Shown here piece by piece: positions 1 to 6,721 of a stretch of DNA of 18,451 nt. The stretch is taken from positions 1-18,451 of the forward strand of contig CAYLYS010000049.1 in the NCBI GenBank assembly GCA_964388175.1. The letters are read 5' to 3'. The stretch is from JAITWN01 sp964388175 (lineage in GTDB: Bacteria > Pseudomonadota > Gammaproteobacteria > SZUA-140). The notes under the pieces were generated by a model. That model ran no database searches and was not told the DNA's origin. It saw only the letters and a program-made list of their open reading frames with translations. The translations under genes and the position numbers were made by a program. Within the stretch, counting starts at the first letter, position 1. Every line of letters starts with the position of its first letter.

Positions 1-593
1 TCATTGCAACCCTTGACAGCCATACCAACACCTAAGCCCGCAAGTCCCCACTTGACCGCCGGAATCACGGCTGCGCAAAACGGGCACAGCCCAGTCGGAT
101 CAATGTAGCTGACCGGATTCCCATCGACATATGCATAAGTATTCAACCCGCCCGCCAATCCAATCGGATCACTCTGCGTATACCGCCCGATGCTCGCATC
201 GTAATACCGATGCCAGTTGTACCACAGGTCACTCTCCGCATCGTAGTACTGTCCGGGGAAGCCGATATTGAAACCGCCGATGCTGTTGGTGGTAACCGTC
301 CTGCCAAACGCTTGATTGTGCGCACGCCACACCACGGTCTTGCTGCCGTTGGTCACCGCCTCCGGCCTGCCCAAGTGATCGTTGTGCACATAGTACAGCG
401 CACCGCCATGGATCAGTCCGATGGGCGCGCCGTGCAGCCAGATGTACTGGCGACTGAGCGCCGTGGCACCGCTGGCGGTTTCTCCGAGCAGTGCACCGTC
501 CGGCGTGTATACGTAGTTGATGTTCCCGGCCGCACCCGTCTTGCGCACCCGCTGCTGCAAGGCGTTGTAATGGTAGGTCGTGGTGCCGGCGCT
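1..593 (-). pseudogene. Orphan Rhs core 3' end with alternative C-terminal tip (5'-truncated, runs off window)
   Basis: The minus strand encodes the end of an Rhs core: YHYNALQQR, HNDHLGRPE, GQYYDAESDLWYNWHRYYD and GRYTQSDPIGL, then a DPTGL boundary. It is nearly the same as the end of the complete Rhs gene at 2186-6541. After DPTGL the tip differs completely: about 29 residues, LCPFCAAV followed by a hydrophobic Gly-rich stretch, are visible before the frame reaches base 1 without a stop. At the 5' side the homology stops sharply at base 593, where cbbQ sequence of the opposite strand begins; a TAG lies in frame at 612-614. I see no ATG with a ribosome site in this frame, so the fragment is probably silent. 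It lies downstream of the intact gene in the same orientation, the usual position of displaced rhs-CT cassettes. Recognition as Rhs is certain; cassette function is inferred. Confidence 0.85.
155..593 (-). repeat. Direct repeat copy A: Rhs core 3' end
   Basis: This stretch matches 2641-3079 at a constant offset of 2486 bases without gaps. Hand counting over 181-593 gave about 28 differences in 413 positions, so about 93% identity. Both copies are on the minus strand, so recombination between them would delete the material from about 594 to 2640 and swap the Rhs tip. Confidence 0.9.
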
Positions 594-1034
594 ACCGACC
601 ACCGCCGCACGCTACCGCTCGACAAGAAGGGCGAGCTGGTTCAGGCCCATGCCGACTTCCAGCTGGTGATTTCCTACAACCCCGGCTACCAGACCCTGAT
701 GAAGGACCTGAAGCAATCCACCAAGCAGCGCTTCGCCGCCTTCGACTTCGATTACGCCGACGCCGCAACGGAAACGCGGATCGTGGCGCGCGAAACCGGC
801 ATCGACGAGGAACTGGCCGCGCGCCTGGTGAAGATCGGCGCCGTCGCCCGCGGACTCAAGGGCCACGGGCTGGACGAAGGCATCTCGACGCGCCTGCTGG
901 TGTACGCCGCGGCGCTGATCCGCGACGGCGTGGCGCCGGCCGACGCCTGCCGGATGACACTGGTGCGGCCGATCACCGACGACGTGGACATCCGCGACAC
1001 GCTGGACCACGCGATCGACGCCACTTTCGCGTAA
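594..1034 (+). pseudogene. cbbQ: cbbQ 3' fragment (AAA+ RuBisCO activase subunit, 5' part lost)
   Basis: The reading frame from TDHRRTLPLDKKGELV to the TAA at 1032-1034 matches the C-terminal part of the CbbQ/NirQ/NorQ AAA+ family. Diagnostic blocks include LVISYNPGYQ, KDLKQSTKQRF, LKGHGLDEG.STRLLVYAA and a closing LVRPITDD. CbbQ works with CbbO to reactivate RuBisCO by remodelling the inhibited enzyme; NorQ/NirQ are relatives for nitric oxide reductase. About 146 codons remain of a family length near 265-270; the Walker A and B region is gone, so no active ATPase can be made. No cbbO/norD partner follows: a degenerate IS3 element begins within about 130 bases. The break at 593/594 is directly joined to antisense Rhs sequence. 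The choice of CbbQ over NorQ rests on remembered sequence similarity and is moderately sure. Confidence 0.82.
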
Positions 1035-1064
1035 CGGACACGGCGCGGCGCTGCAGAAAATTCC

Positions 1065-1526
1065 TTACTGGCTCCCCAAAGAAAGTCCGTGGGCTGATAA
1101 AACGCTTGTTACAGGTTGACTTGGCCGCCCCCATTGGGGCAAACGGTCCTTACAAATTTCTTCGATCGACCAGCGCTCGTTGACTGCGCCCGGCACAGGC
1201 ATTGGTACTCGCGGCCTGACGAACTTCTTGCGTCGCTTCGTGCGAACCTGCAGGCCTTCCTCGCGGTAGAGCCGGTAGGTCCGCTTGCGGTTCTGCACCA
1301 GACCTTCGGCCTTGAGCAGGCCATGCAGTGTCGGGTAGCCGTAGCGCGGATATTGCTCGGCCAGGCTCTTCAATCGCATACGCAGACATTCATCTCCGCG
1401 CCGGCACGAAGCATAGCGGTGTACTGACCTGGAGAGCCCCGCCAATCGACACGCCCGCCGCTCCGAAAGGCCGAGCTGCGCCACCAGGTGTGCAGCCGCT
1501 TTCCGACGCGCGGCAGGCGTTACCAT
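1065..1526 (-). pseudogene. IS3-family transposase OrfB, truncated before the DDE domain
   Basis: OrfB normally joins OrfA by programmed frameshifting to give the OrfAB transposase. Here residues 1 to about 120 are family-like: an N-terminal helical segment with LGLSERRACRLAGLSRS, then an HTH_21 region with YPRYGYPTLHGLLKAEG and KRTYRLYREEGLQVR. They lead to NERWS, where the family should continue with MDFV and the rve catalytic core. Instead the frame continues as IEEICKDRL and about 30 unrelated residues to a stop at 1065, so genuine orfB covers about 1164-1526. The overlap with orfA (1520-1526) is short, as expected for the frameshift window. The protein lacks all three catalytic acidic residues and is inactive. 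Confidence 0.85.
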
Positions 1527-1860
1527 TTTCCCCGCGCAATCTCCTTCAGCGCCGCATTATCCAACAGGCTGTCCGCCAGCAGGCGCTTGAGCCTGGTGTT
1601 TTCGTCCTCGAGTGCACGAAGGCGCTTGGCGTCAGAAACCTCCATGCCGCCGAACTTCGCCTTCCAGCGATAGATCGACTGCTCGCTGACCCCGTGGCGT
1701 CTGGCCAGGACCGCGGCGCTCGCCCCGGCCTCATGCTCCTTGAGAATGCCGATGATCTTCTCTTCGGCGAACCGTTTCTTCTTCATTATGGGGACCTCCC
1801 TTGGGAGTAATTATAGGAAATCCCACATCGGAACTGGTACGGATTACGGGGGTACGGTCA
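1164..1860 (-). mobile_element. IS3-family insertion sequence remnant (IS407/IS51-like), one end missing
   Basis: The element carries orfA and the first part of orfB in the overlapping arrangement of IS3-family elements. Its orfA-proximal end is visible: read on the minus strand it begins TGACCGTACCCCCGTAATCC at base 1860, giving the TGA...TCA terminus typical of the family. The other end is lost. orfB identity stops after NERWS near base 1164, before the catalytic DDE core, and unrelated sequence follows. The remnant cannot transpose by itself. It lies 23 bp past the stop of the small membrane protein of the Rhs locus. Confidence 0.85.
1520..1786 (-). CDS. IS3-family transposase OrfA (HTH_Tnp_1)
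   Basis: An 88-residue protein starting MKKKRFAEEKIIGILKEHEAG. It has the DNA-binding helix-turn-helix of IS3 OrfA proteins (ARRHGVSEQSIYRWKAKFGG, about residues 28-47) followed by the leucine-zipper-like helix LRALEDENTRLKRLLAD (about 57-73) and DNAALKE. The length and motifs are normal for the family. The start has a good ribosome site, GGGAGG, eight bases upstream. OrfA binds the terminal repeats and with OrfB makes the active transposase; OrfB is broken here, so OrfA alone could at most act as a repressor or help related copies elsewhere in the genome. Confidence 0.9.
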   Translation of the reverse strand: MKKKRFAEEKIIGILKEHEAGASAAVLARRHGVSEQSIYRWKAKFGGMEVSDAKRLRALEDENTRLKRLLADSLLDNAALKEIARGKW

Positions 1861-1883
1861 AAGTCAACCTGCCCCATTCCTTG

Positions 1884-2189
1884 TTACCTCTCACCATGAT
1901 CACGATGGCCACGAACAGCCATAACCCAATGCAAAACAATCCCCGCAGTCATTATAACGAACCCACATAGGGACAAAAACCAACCAAGGTACAAAAGTGC
2001 AAATCCAAAAACATCACCCAAGGAATTCTCTGTCAAATCTCGAATGGCGCCGCCAGAGAACGAAACTCCGCCGCCTAAGGGAACTATCAGAAAACCGATA
2101 ATCATCAACTGCGGCACGGAGCACCTGCTTTTCAGATGCCGACAACGTCCCGATAACCATGCCCAACATCTAGCTCTCATATGATTCAT
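1884..2189 (-). CDS. Small two-helix membrane protein, candidate immunity partner of the Rhs tip
   Basis: A 101-residue protein starting MNHMRARCWAWL. I chose the ATG at 2189 because it overlaps the Rhs stop as ATGA, the usual sign of translational coupling; an in-frame ATG six codons upstream is also possible. Two hydrophobic segments are visible: about residues 27-45 (LMIIGFLIVPLGGGVSF) and 60-87 (DVFGFALLYLGWFLSLCGFVIM). A charged RGHRDHGER tail follows. The N-terminus is basic and cysteine-rich, so the ends are probably cytoplasmic. I do not recognise a family. A small protein directly after and overlapping an Rhs tip is, by the general logic of polymorphic toxin loci, expected to be the immunity protein, and a membrane immunity protein would fit a membrane-acting tip. 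This is inference. It is GC-poorer than most of the window. Confidence 0.7.
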   Translation of the reverse strand: MNHMRARCWAWLSGRCRHLKSRCSVPQLMIIGFLIVPLGGGVSFSGGAIRDLTENSLGDVFGFALLYLGWFLSLCGFVIMTAGIVLHWVMAVRGHRDHGER

Positions 2190-5100
2190 CGAAATGGATT
2201 CCTGCATATAGTGCGCATTTCACATCTCAGAGAGCTAACTCCTAGGCCTCCTCCCACGCCAGCAAATCCCCTCGCACCTCCTGTTGGGCTGCCAGCCCCG
2301 CCATGATCCACGGATAGCCCACCGGTCTTTCCAAACCCCAAATCCACATTAAGTCGATCAGACTCTGATTGACTTTCGCCCTTACAGAATTCGCCCTTGG
2401 TAATGCCGGCAGATCCACCAACACTAGCAAACCCTCCAATTGTGAATTGGCTTGAACAGGTCTCTACAATACGGCAGAAATTCCCAGAAGTATCGAAACC
2501 AAAGCCCCATTCCTTGGTGCCACCCCATTCAGCAAAAGAGAGATTACCTCCAAACATAACGGAAAATTTCAGAAGCCCTAGCGGATCTGTCCAATTGATT
2601 GGGTCATTATCAACATACGCATACGTGCTTATCCCGCCCTCCAACCCAATAGGATCACTCTGCGTATACCGCCCAATGCTCGCATCGTAATACCGATGCC
2701 AGTTGTACCACAGGTCGCTCTCCGCATCGTAGTACTGTCCGGGGAAGCCGATATTCAATCCACCGATGCTGTTGGTGGTAACCGTTCTGCCAAACGCCTG
2801 ATTGTGCGCCCGCCACACGACGGCCTTGCTGCCGTTGGTCACCACCTCCGGCCTGCCCAAATGATCGTTGTGCACATAGTACAGCGCACCGCCATGGATC
2901 AGCCCGATGGGCGCGCCGTGCAGCCAGATGTACTCGCGGCTGAGCGTCGTGGAACCGCTCGCGGTTTCTCCGAGCAGGGCACCGTCCGGCGTGTACAGAT
3001 AGTTGATGTTTCCAGCCGCGCCCGTCTTGCGCATCCGCTGCTGCAAGGCATTGTAGTGGTAGGTCGTGGTGCCGGCGCTGGTAGCAACCGTCTTCTGGCG
3101 ATTGAACGCATCGTAGGTATAGGTGGCGGTGCCACCGGCGCCGGTCTTCTGAGTGACGTTGCCGAGGGCATTGAAGGTATAGGACCTCGCGTTCGCACCC
3201 GAGATGCCGGTCAGGCGGTTGTTGGCCGTGGCGATGCTGTAGCTGCTGCTGCCCGCCGCGCCGGTCTGTCCTGTACGGTTGCCGTTGGCATCGTAAGCCC
3301 AGCTCTCGCTCTGACCGGACTGCGCGGCAACGAGCCTCGAAGCAGTATCGTACTGGTAAGTCGCCGATTGTCCGGACGGAATGCCGTCGAGAATCGCAAC
3401 GATCCGGTCGTTGAGATCGTAACCGTAGCTCAGCGCCTGCACGGCGGGCGAAGCGATATTGCCGACACGGTAATCGAGGTCGTGCGGCGTTGAACGCTGG
3501 AGTCCGTTACCGAAAGTCCATCCGGAAGGCGGACCATAGGGATAGTAGGCGATGTTGCTCGCCAATGTATTAGTGACCGAACCGATCTTGGCCTTCACCG
3601 TCTTGACCCGGCCAAGCGTATCGTACTCATAGAGCGCCTGGTTGCCGCCGGGATAGGTGATGGCAGTGACCCGTCCGTGAGCATCGTAGATCCAGCTGGT
3701 GGTATAGCCGGTACCATTGATGGTGGCAACCTGACTGCTGAGCGATCCGTCCTTATTGTAGGTATAAGCCGTGGTTCCAGCCGCGTCGCTGGTAGCACAG
3801 AGCCGGCCCTTGCCGTTGGTGCAATTGTCGTAGGTCCAGCTTTGGGTCTGGCCGCTGGATGTGGCCTGGGTGATCCTTCCCAGGGCATCGTGGGTGAAGC
3901 TGGTGGTGACGTTGTTGGCCCGCGTCATCTGGGTCACGCGACCAGCTATGTCATAAGTGAAGGTGGCCGTCCCGGTATCGGGGCTGCTCATGCTGACGAG
4001 ATTACCGAGACCGTCGTACTGGTAGCTGGTCATCTTCCCGCGCGGATCGGTGACCTCAACGAGGTTACCGGCAGCATCGTAGCCATACCATGTCGTGTTT
4101 CCAAGCGGATCGACGGTACGCTTCAGTTCGTTATGCAATGAGTACTCGTTGCTCGTGATGTATCCCGCTCCATCAGTGATCGACAGGATGTTGCCGTTGT
4201 TGTCCCGCTCATACTCGACGCTTTGGCCGTTATTGCCAGTTTCTCCTATCAAGCGCCCGATCTCATCCGTCTCCAGCGTCCTGGAGAAGTGCAAGGTGCC
4301 GCCCGCACGATATTCCACCCCTTCAACGTGACCGAGCGCTGTACGCGTGTACTGCGCATTTATCAGGCCATTGCGGGCAACGGAGCTGATAGAGCCATTG
4401 GAGGCGTATTGAGCAGTTTCGGTGATGCCGAGCGCAGTGGCCTGGGTAACGCCGAACGGACCATAGGTCCAAGTGGCGGTTCGGGTTTGCGAGCCAACCG
4501 TTGCCTGCTGGTTGATGAGCCTTCCCCGTGCGTCGTAACTCAAGCTGGTCACAAGCCCGTTCGGATCGGTCACGGTTTGCGGTAAACCAAGGCCGTTATG
4601 GTTACCGTAGGTGGTAACATAGCCCAGTGCATTGGTGACCGTGAGGAGATATCCTTTGTTGTTCCAGGTCTGAATGATCCTGTCCACGGTACCGGAGAGC
4701 GGTCCATCGATGGTAAGCTGGGCTGGAATGCTGTTGCTATGGAAGGTGTAGGTATAGTTAGTGGTCCGGCACTGGTTAGGGACACCGACATTTTTGCGAT
4801 TGCAGTGCGTAACGCTCTGCAGGCGGGTCTTGGCAGCGTGAGACGTCGGATAGTAAGTATAGGTGACCTCGTCTATTGGTTCGGAAGTGCTTGCTCCATA
4901 GCGTTTGATGGAAGCCACCCTGTCCGGCATGTTCAGCCAGGTGTACTTGGTAATACGGACCTCGCTTGGCAGTATATCGTGATAGCCACGCCTTTCTTCG
5001 ATCACACGCACCTTGGCATCACGCACGTACTCCGTCCTGGCACCTTGCCAGTCTTCCTCCCAGGATATGTAACCTGATGCATATCCCCTTCTGGCGGTTG

Positions 5101-6541
5101 TGGCTGGACAATTCTGGACACCGCTCCGTTCGATCTGTTTGAGACGGCGCTTTCCACCGACGGTCTCGAAAACATATTTTGTCTGGGCACCTCGCGCGTT
5201 GGTTGCCAGCGTGTAATCGTTACCATAGGTAAAACTGGTAGCATTGGTCCCATCGAAACGGGCACTTTGAGAAACTCGATCACCATTATAAGTGTAGCGA
5301 CTATAACGAACACCGTTGCGGGAGATACCGGTCAGCTGATTTGGTTCAGCACCGCTTTCTCCGTAATGGTAAGCGACAGACCCTGTGGTTCCGGGATATG
5401 TGACACCGATCAAACGGCTATTGCTGTATGTGTAATCGTAACGCTTCCCATCGGGATCCGTTACCCCCGCGATGTCGTCGCCATTCCAATGGAACTGGAC
5501 GACGCGCCCTGAAGTGTGCGTTACTTTGTCTACTCGACCACCCGAAAGATAGGTTAACGTCCAACCGATCCCTTCCGGGTTGTGCTTGCTGAGAATCGAC
5601 CCCTGTAGGTTATAGACTTCGATCCCACCCTCCTCCGGAACAACGTGCCATCTGTTCGTGCTATAGCTAAAATAGTAGCTTCCTATGCCTCCAATAGAAC
5701 CATCCGGAAGCATACGCTGTACATCAACCATGAATAACTGATCGGAGCTATCATCCGGAGGCGGACAAAGCGTGTTCTCTGATCGTCCATAGGCCGGCCC
5801 ATAAAAGGGACCACAGAATTCGTAGCCGATACCGAAATTCTCGTAGGTTACGAACAAACCGTAGTCGAATCCATGCCGCCAGCGTAAACCAATATGTCCG
5901 CGTTGCAGAGTGGAGGTAGACTGACTGTTGTAGTGCCGCACAAACTGCAATGGCATCGCCATATCGCTGGCATCAATGAAATCAACTTCGGTATGAAGCT
6001 TGTTTCCCGTGGCCACGCCAACGGGATTTCCTTCCGTCAGACATTCTTCGACAGACCGATCCTCCGGCGCTAATGACCCAAGACCATCTTGAGGCGAAAG
6101 CACACTAGCTGGCGGGTAATAACCGCTGCCACCATAGCTATCGTCCTCACCGTAAACCACTTGGTTACAATCAGGCGCAGCAGCCCAAGTATTGCATTCT
6201 GCGGAAGCGCTCACGGTGATTTTTTCGAGTTCAGTGATCGGAGTCGACCGACCTGGACCTGGATTTTCCCGTGGCGATGGCAGAGGCGCCTCACCGCCGC
6301 AGTCGAACCAGTCACCTGAAAGATCACATGCATTCATGTTTTGTGCGGACACACATGCTTGCGCATCCAGAAGGATCATATAGATGTATTCAGGCTTGTA
6401 CGAACAATTACCAAAACTGGAATTAGCAATGACATCCGCGATAGTGAGAGCTGATACGGGCAATGGGATTCCCAGCAATCCAAACGCAGCCAGAAAATAC
6501 CAGGACCTACGATTCTCAGCCCAACAACTCACGCCTATCAT
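2186..6541 (-). CDS. Sec-exported Rhs/YD-repeat protein with variable C-terminal tip
   Basis: A 1451-residue Rhs protein. I start it at the ATG at 6541, with AGGAG eight bases upstream; the frame also has an upstream GTG at 6550 that overlaps this ribosome site. Order: a signal peptide (WYFLAAFGLLGIPLPVSA, about residues 14-31), a Cys-rich acidic/Pro N-terminal region to about 155, a DUF6531-like entry (ECLTEGNPVGVATGNKLHTE), many YD repeats (for example YDAAGNLVEVTDPRG, YDGLGNLVS, YDALGR-type), then the conserved core end HNDHLGRPE...GQYYDAESDLWYNWHRYYD...GRYTQSDPIGL and DPLGL. The last 129 residues (2189-2575) form the variable tip. Rhs proteins build a hollow beta-cage that holds a toxin tip cleaved after the core end. 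There is no PAAR domain, so type VI loading is not indicated; Sec export is suggested. The 5' third looks GC-poorer than the core, a sign of mosaicism. Confidence 0.93.
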   Translation of the reverse strand: MIGVSCWAENRRSWYFLAAFGLLGIPLPVSALTIADVIANSSFGNCSYKPEYIYMILLDAQACVSAQNMNACDLSGDWFDCGGEAPLPSPRENPGPGRSTPITELEKITVSASAECNTWAAAPDCNQVVYGEDDSYGGSGYYPPASVLSPQDGLGSLAPEDRSVEECLTEGNPVGVATGNKLHTEVDFIDASDMAMPLQFVRHYNSQSTSTLQRGHIGLRWRHGFDYGLFVTYENFGIGYEFCGPFYGPAYGRSENTLCPPPDDSSDQLFMVDVQRMLPDGSIGGIGSYYFSYSTNRWHVVPEEGGIEVYNLQGSILSKHNPEGIGWTLTYLSGGRVDKVTHTSGRVVQFHWNGDDIAGVTDPDGKRYDYTYSNSRLIGVTYPGTTGSVAYHYGESGAEPNQLTGISRNGVRYSRYTYNGDRVSQSARFDGTNATSFTYGNDYTLATNARGAQTKYVFETVGGKRRLKQIERSGVQNCPATTARRGYASGYISWEEDWQGARTEYVRDAKVRVIEERRGYHDILPSEVRITKYTWLNMPDRVASIKRYGASTSEPIDEVTYTYYPTSHAAKTRLQSVTHCNRKNVGVPNQCRTTNYTYTFHSNSIPAQLTIDGPLSGTVDRIIQTWNNKGYLLTVTNALGYVTTYGNHNGLGLPQTVTDPNGLVTSLSYDARGRLINQQATVGSQTRTATWTYGPFGVTQATALGITETAQYASNGSISSVARNGLINAQYTRTALGHVEGVEYRAGGTLHFSRTLETDEIGRLIGETGNNGQSVEYERDNNGNILSITDGAGYITSNEYSLHNELKRTVDPLGNTTWYGYDAAGNLVEVTDPRGKMTSYQYDGLGNLVSMSSPDTGTATFTYDIAGRVTQMTRANNVTTSFTHDALGRITQATSSGQTQSWTYDNCTNGKGRLCATSDAAGTTAYTYNKDGSLSSQVATINGTGYTTSWIYDAHGRVTAITYPGGNQALYEYDTLGRVKTVKAKIGSVTNTLASNIAYYPYGPPSGWTFGNGLQRSTPHDLDYRVGNIASPAVQALSYGYDLNDRIVAILDGIPSGQSATYQYDTASRLVAAQSGQSESWAYDANGNRTGQTGAAGSSSYSIATANNRLTGISGANARSYTFNALGNVTQKTGAGGTATYTYDAFNRQKTVATSAGTTTYHYNALQQRMRKTGAAGNINYLYTPDGALLGETASGSTTLSREYIWLHGAPIGLIHGGALYYVHNDHLGRPEVVTNGSKAVVWRAHNQAFGRTVTTNSIGGLNIGFPGQYYDAESDLWYNWHRYYDASIGRYTQSDPIGLEGGISTYAYVDNDPINWTDPLGLLKFSVMFGGNLSFAEWGGTKEWGFGFDTSGNFCRIVETCSSQFTIGGFASVGGSAGITKGEFCKGESQSESDRLNVDLGFGKTGGLSVDHGGAGSPTGGARGFAGVGGGLGVSSLRCEMRTICRNPFR
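2189..2575 (-). other. Rhs variable C-terminal tip (candidate toxin domain)
   Basis: The region after DPLGL encodes 129 residues beginning LLKFSVMFGGNLSFAEWGG. It is rich in Gly, Ser and aromatic residues with alternating beta-like patterns (FGFDTSGNF, FTIGGFASVGGSAG, RGFAGVGGGLG) and holds five cysteines (NFC, ETC, EFC, LRC, TIC). I see no nuclease, deaminase or ADP-ribosyltransferase motif. The composition would fit a secreted beta structure or membrane-interacting domain. The overlap of its stop with a membrane protein gene supports a tip/immunity pair, but no activity can be assigned. Confidence 0.6.
2641..3079 (-). repeat. Direct repeat copy B: Rhs core 3' end inside the intact gene
   Basis: This is the partner of 155-593, about 93% identical and in the same orientation. 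It encodes the end of the Rhs core from the SAGTTTYHYNAL block to DPIGL. Similarity fades just after DPIGLxGG on both sides, exactly where Rhs tips begin to vary. Confidence 0.9.
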
Positions 6542-6662
6542 TGAATACACTCCTAGACTAGAACCTTAATCCTCTGCGTCGCCCAAAAAATCGTGAATGA
6601 CTCACTAATGAAATAGACGGCTGTCGGGCACGCGAGGAACATATCGTTTTATTTAAGATAAG
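6542..6662. other. Intergenic leader of the Rhs gene
   Basis: This 121-base AT-richer spacer separates the Rhs start from the terminator of the upstream receptor gene on the same strand, so the Rhs gene should have its own promoter here. I could not pick a convincing -35/-10 pair. The only firm element is the ribosome site AGGAG at about 6550-6554. Confidence 0.4.
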
Positions 6663-6697
6663 AAAAAACCCACGGCAAACTCATGCCTGCCGCGGGT
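6663..6697 (-). terminator. Intrinsic terminator of the TonB-dependent receptor gene
   Basis: On the minus strand ACCCGCGGCA (6688-6697) pairs with TGCCGTGGGT (6668-6677) through ten base pairs, one being G-U, around a ten-base loop. It is followed by a run of T (6663-6667 plus more). It lies 24 bases past the receptor stop. Confidence 0.88.
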
Positions 6698-6721
6698 CTT
6701 TTCACTGCACCAATCGAGGGA

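Larger units (their letters stand above)
1112..1871. repeat. 11-bp inverted repeat bracketing the IS remnant (1112-1122 and 1861-1871)
   Basis: CAGGTTGACTT at 1112-1122 is exactly inverted as AAGTCAACCTG at 1861-1871. The right copy touches the IS terminus at 1860; the left lies about 40 bases outside the truncation near 1164. It may be the remains of a second element's ends or of an inverted target region. Eleven bases can also match by chance, but the abutting position makes that less likely. Confidence 0.45.

Noticed and set aside
612..1010. Minus-strand frames opposite the cbbQ fragment
   Set aside because: They are shadows of the CbbQ frame, which has strong family similarity; their translations look like low-complexity GC-rich antisense.
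210..1034. 274-codon plus-strand frame as one complete protein
   Set aside because: The first 128 codons are the antisense of an Rhs core end, and the same antisense frame exists opposite the intact Rhs gene (2696 onward). Only the CbbQ part from 594 is genuine coding sequence.
1131..1141. CCCCATTGGGG palindrome as a terminator or operator
   Set aside because: The loop would be a single base, so no RNA hairpin can form, there is no T run, and no gene context supports an operator.
2242..2439. 65-codon minus-strand frame inside the Rhs tip
   Set aside because: It lies in another frame of the Rhs tip and lacks a convincing ribosome site; the Rhs frame continues through it to its own stop.
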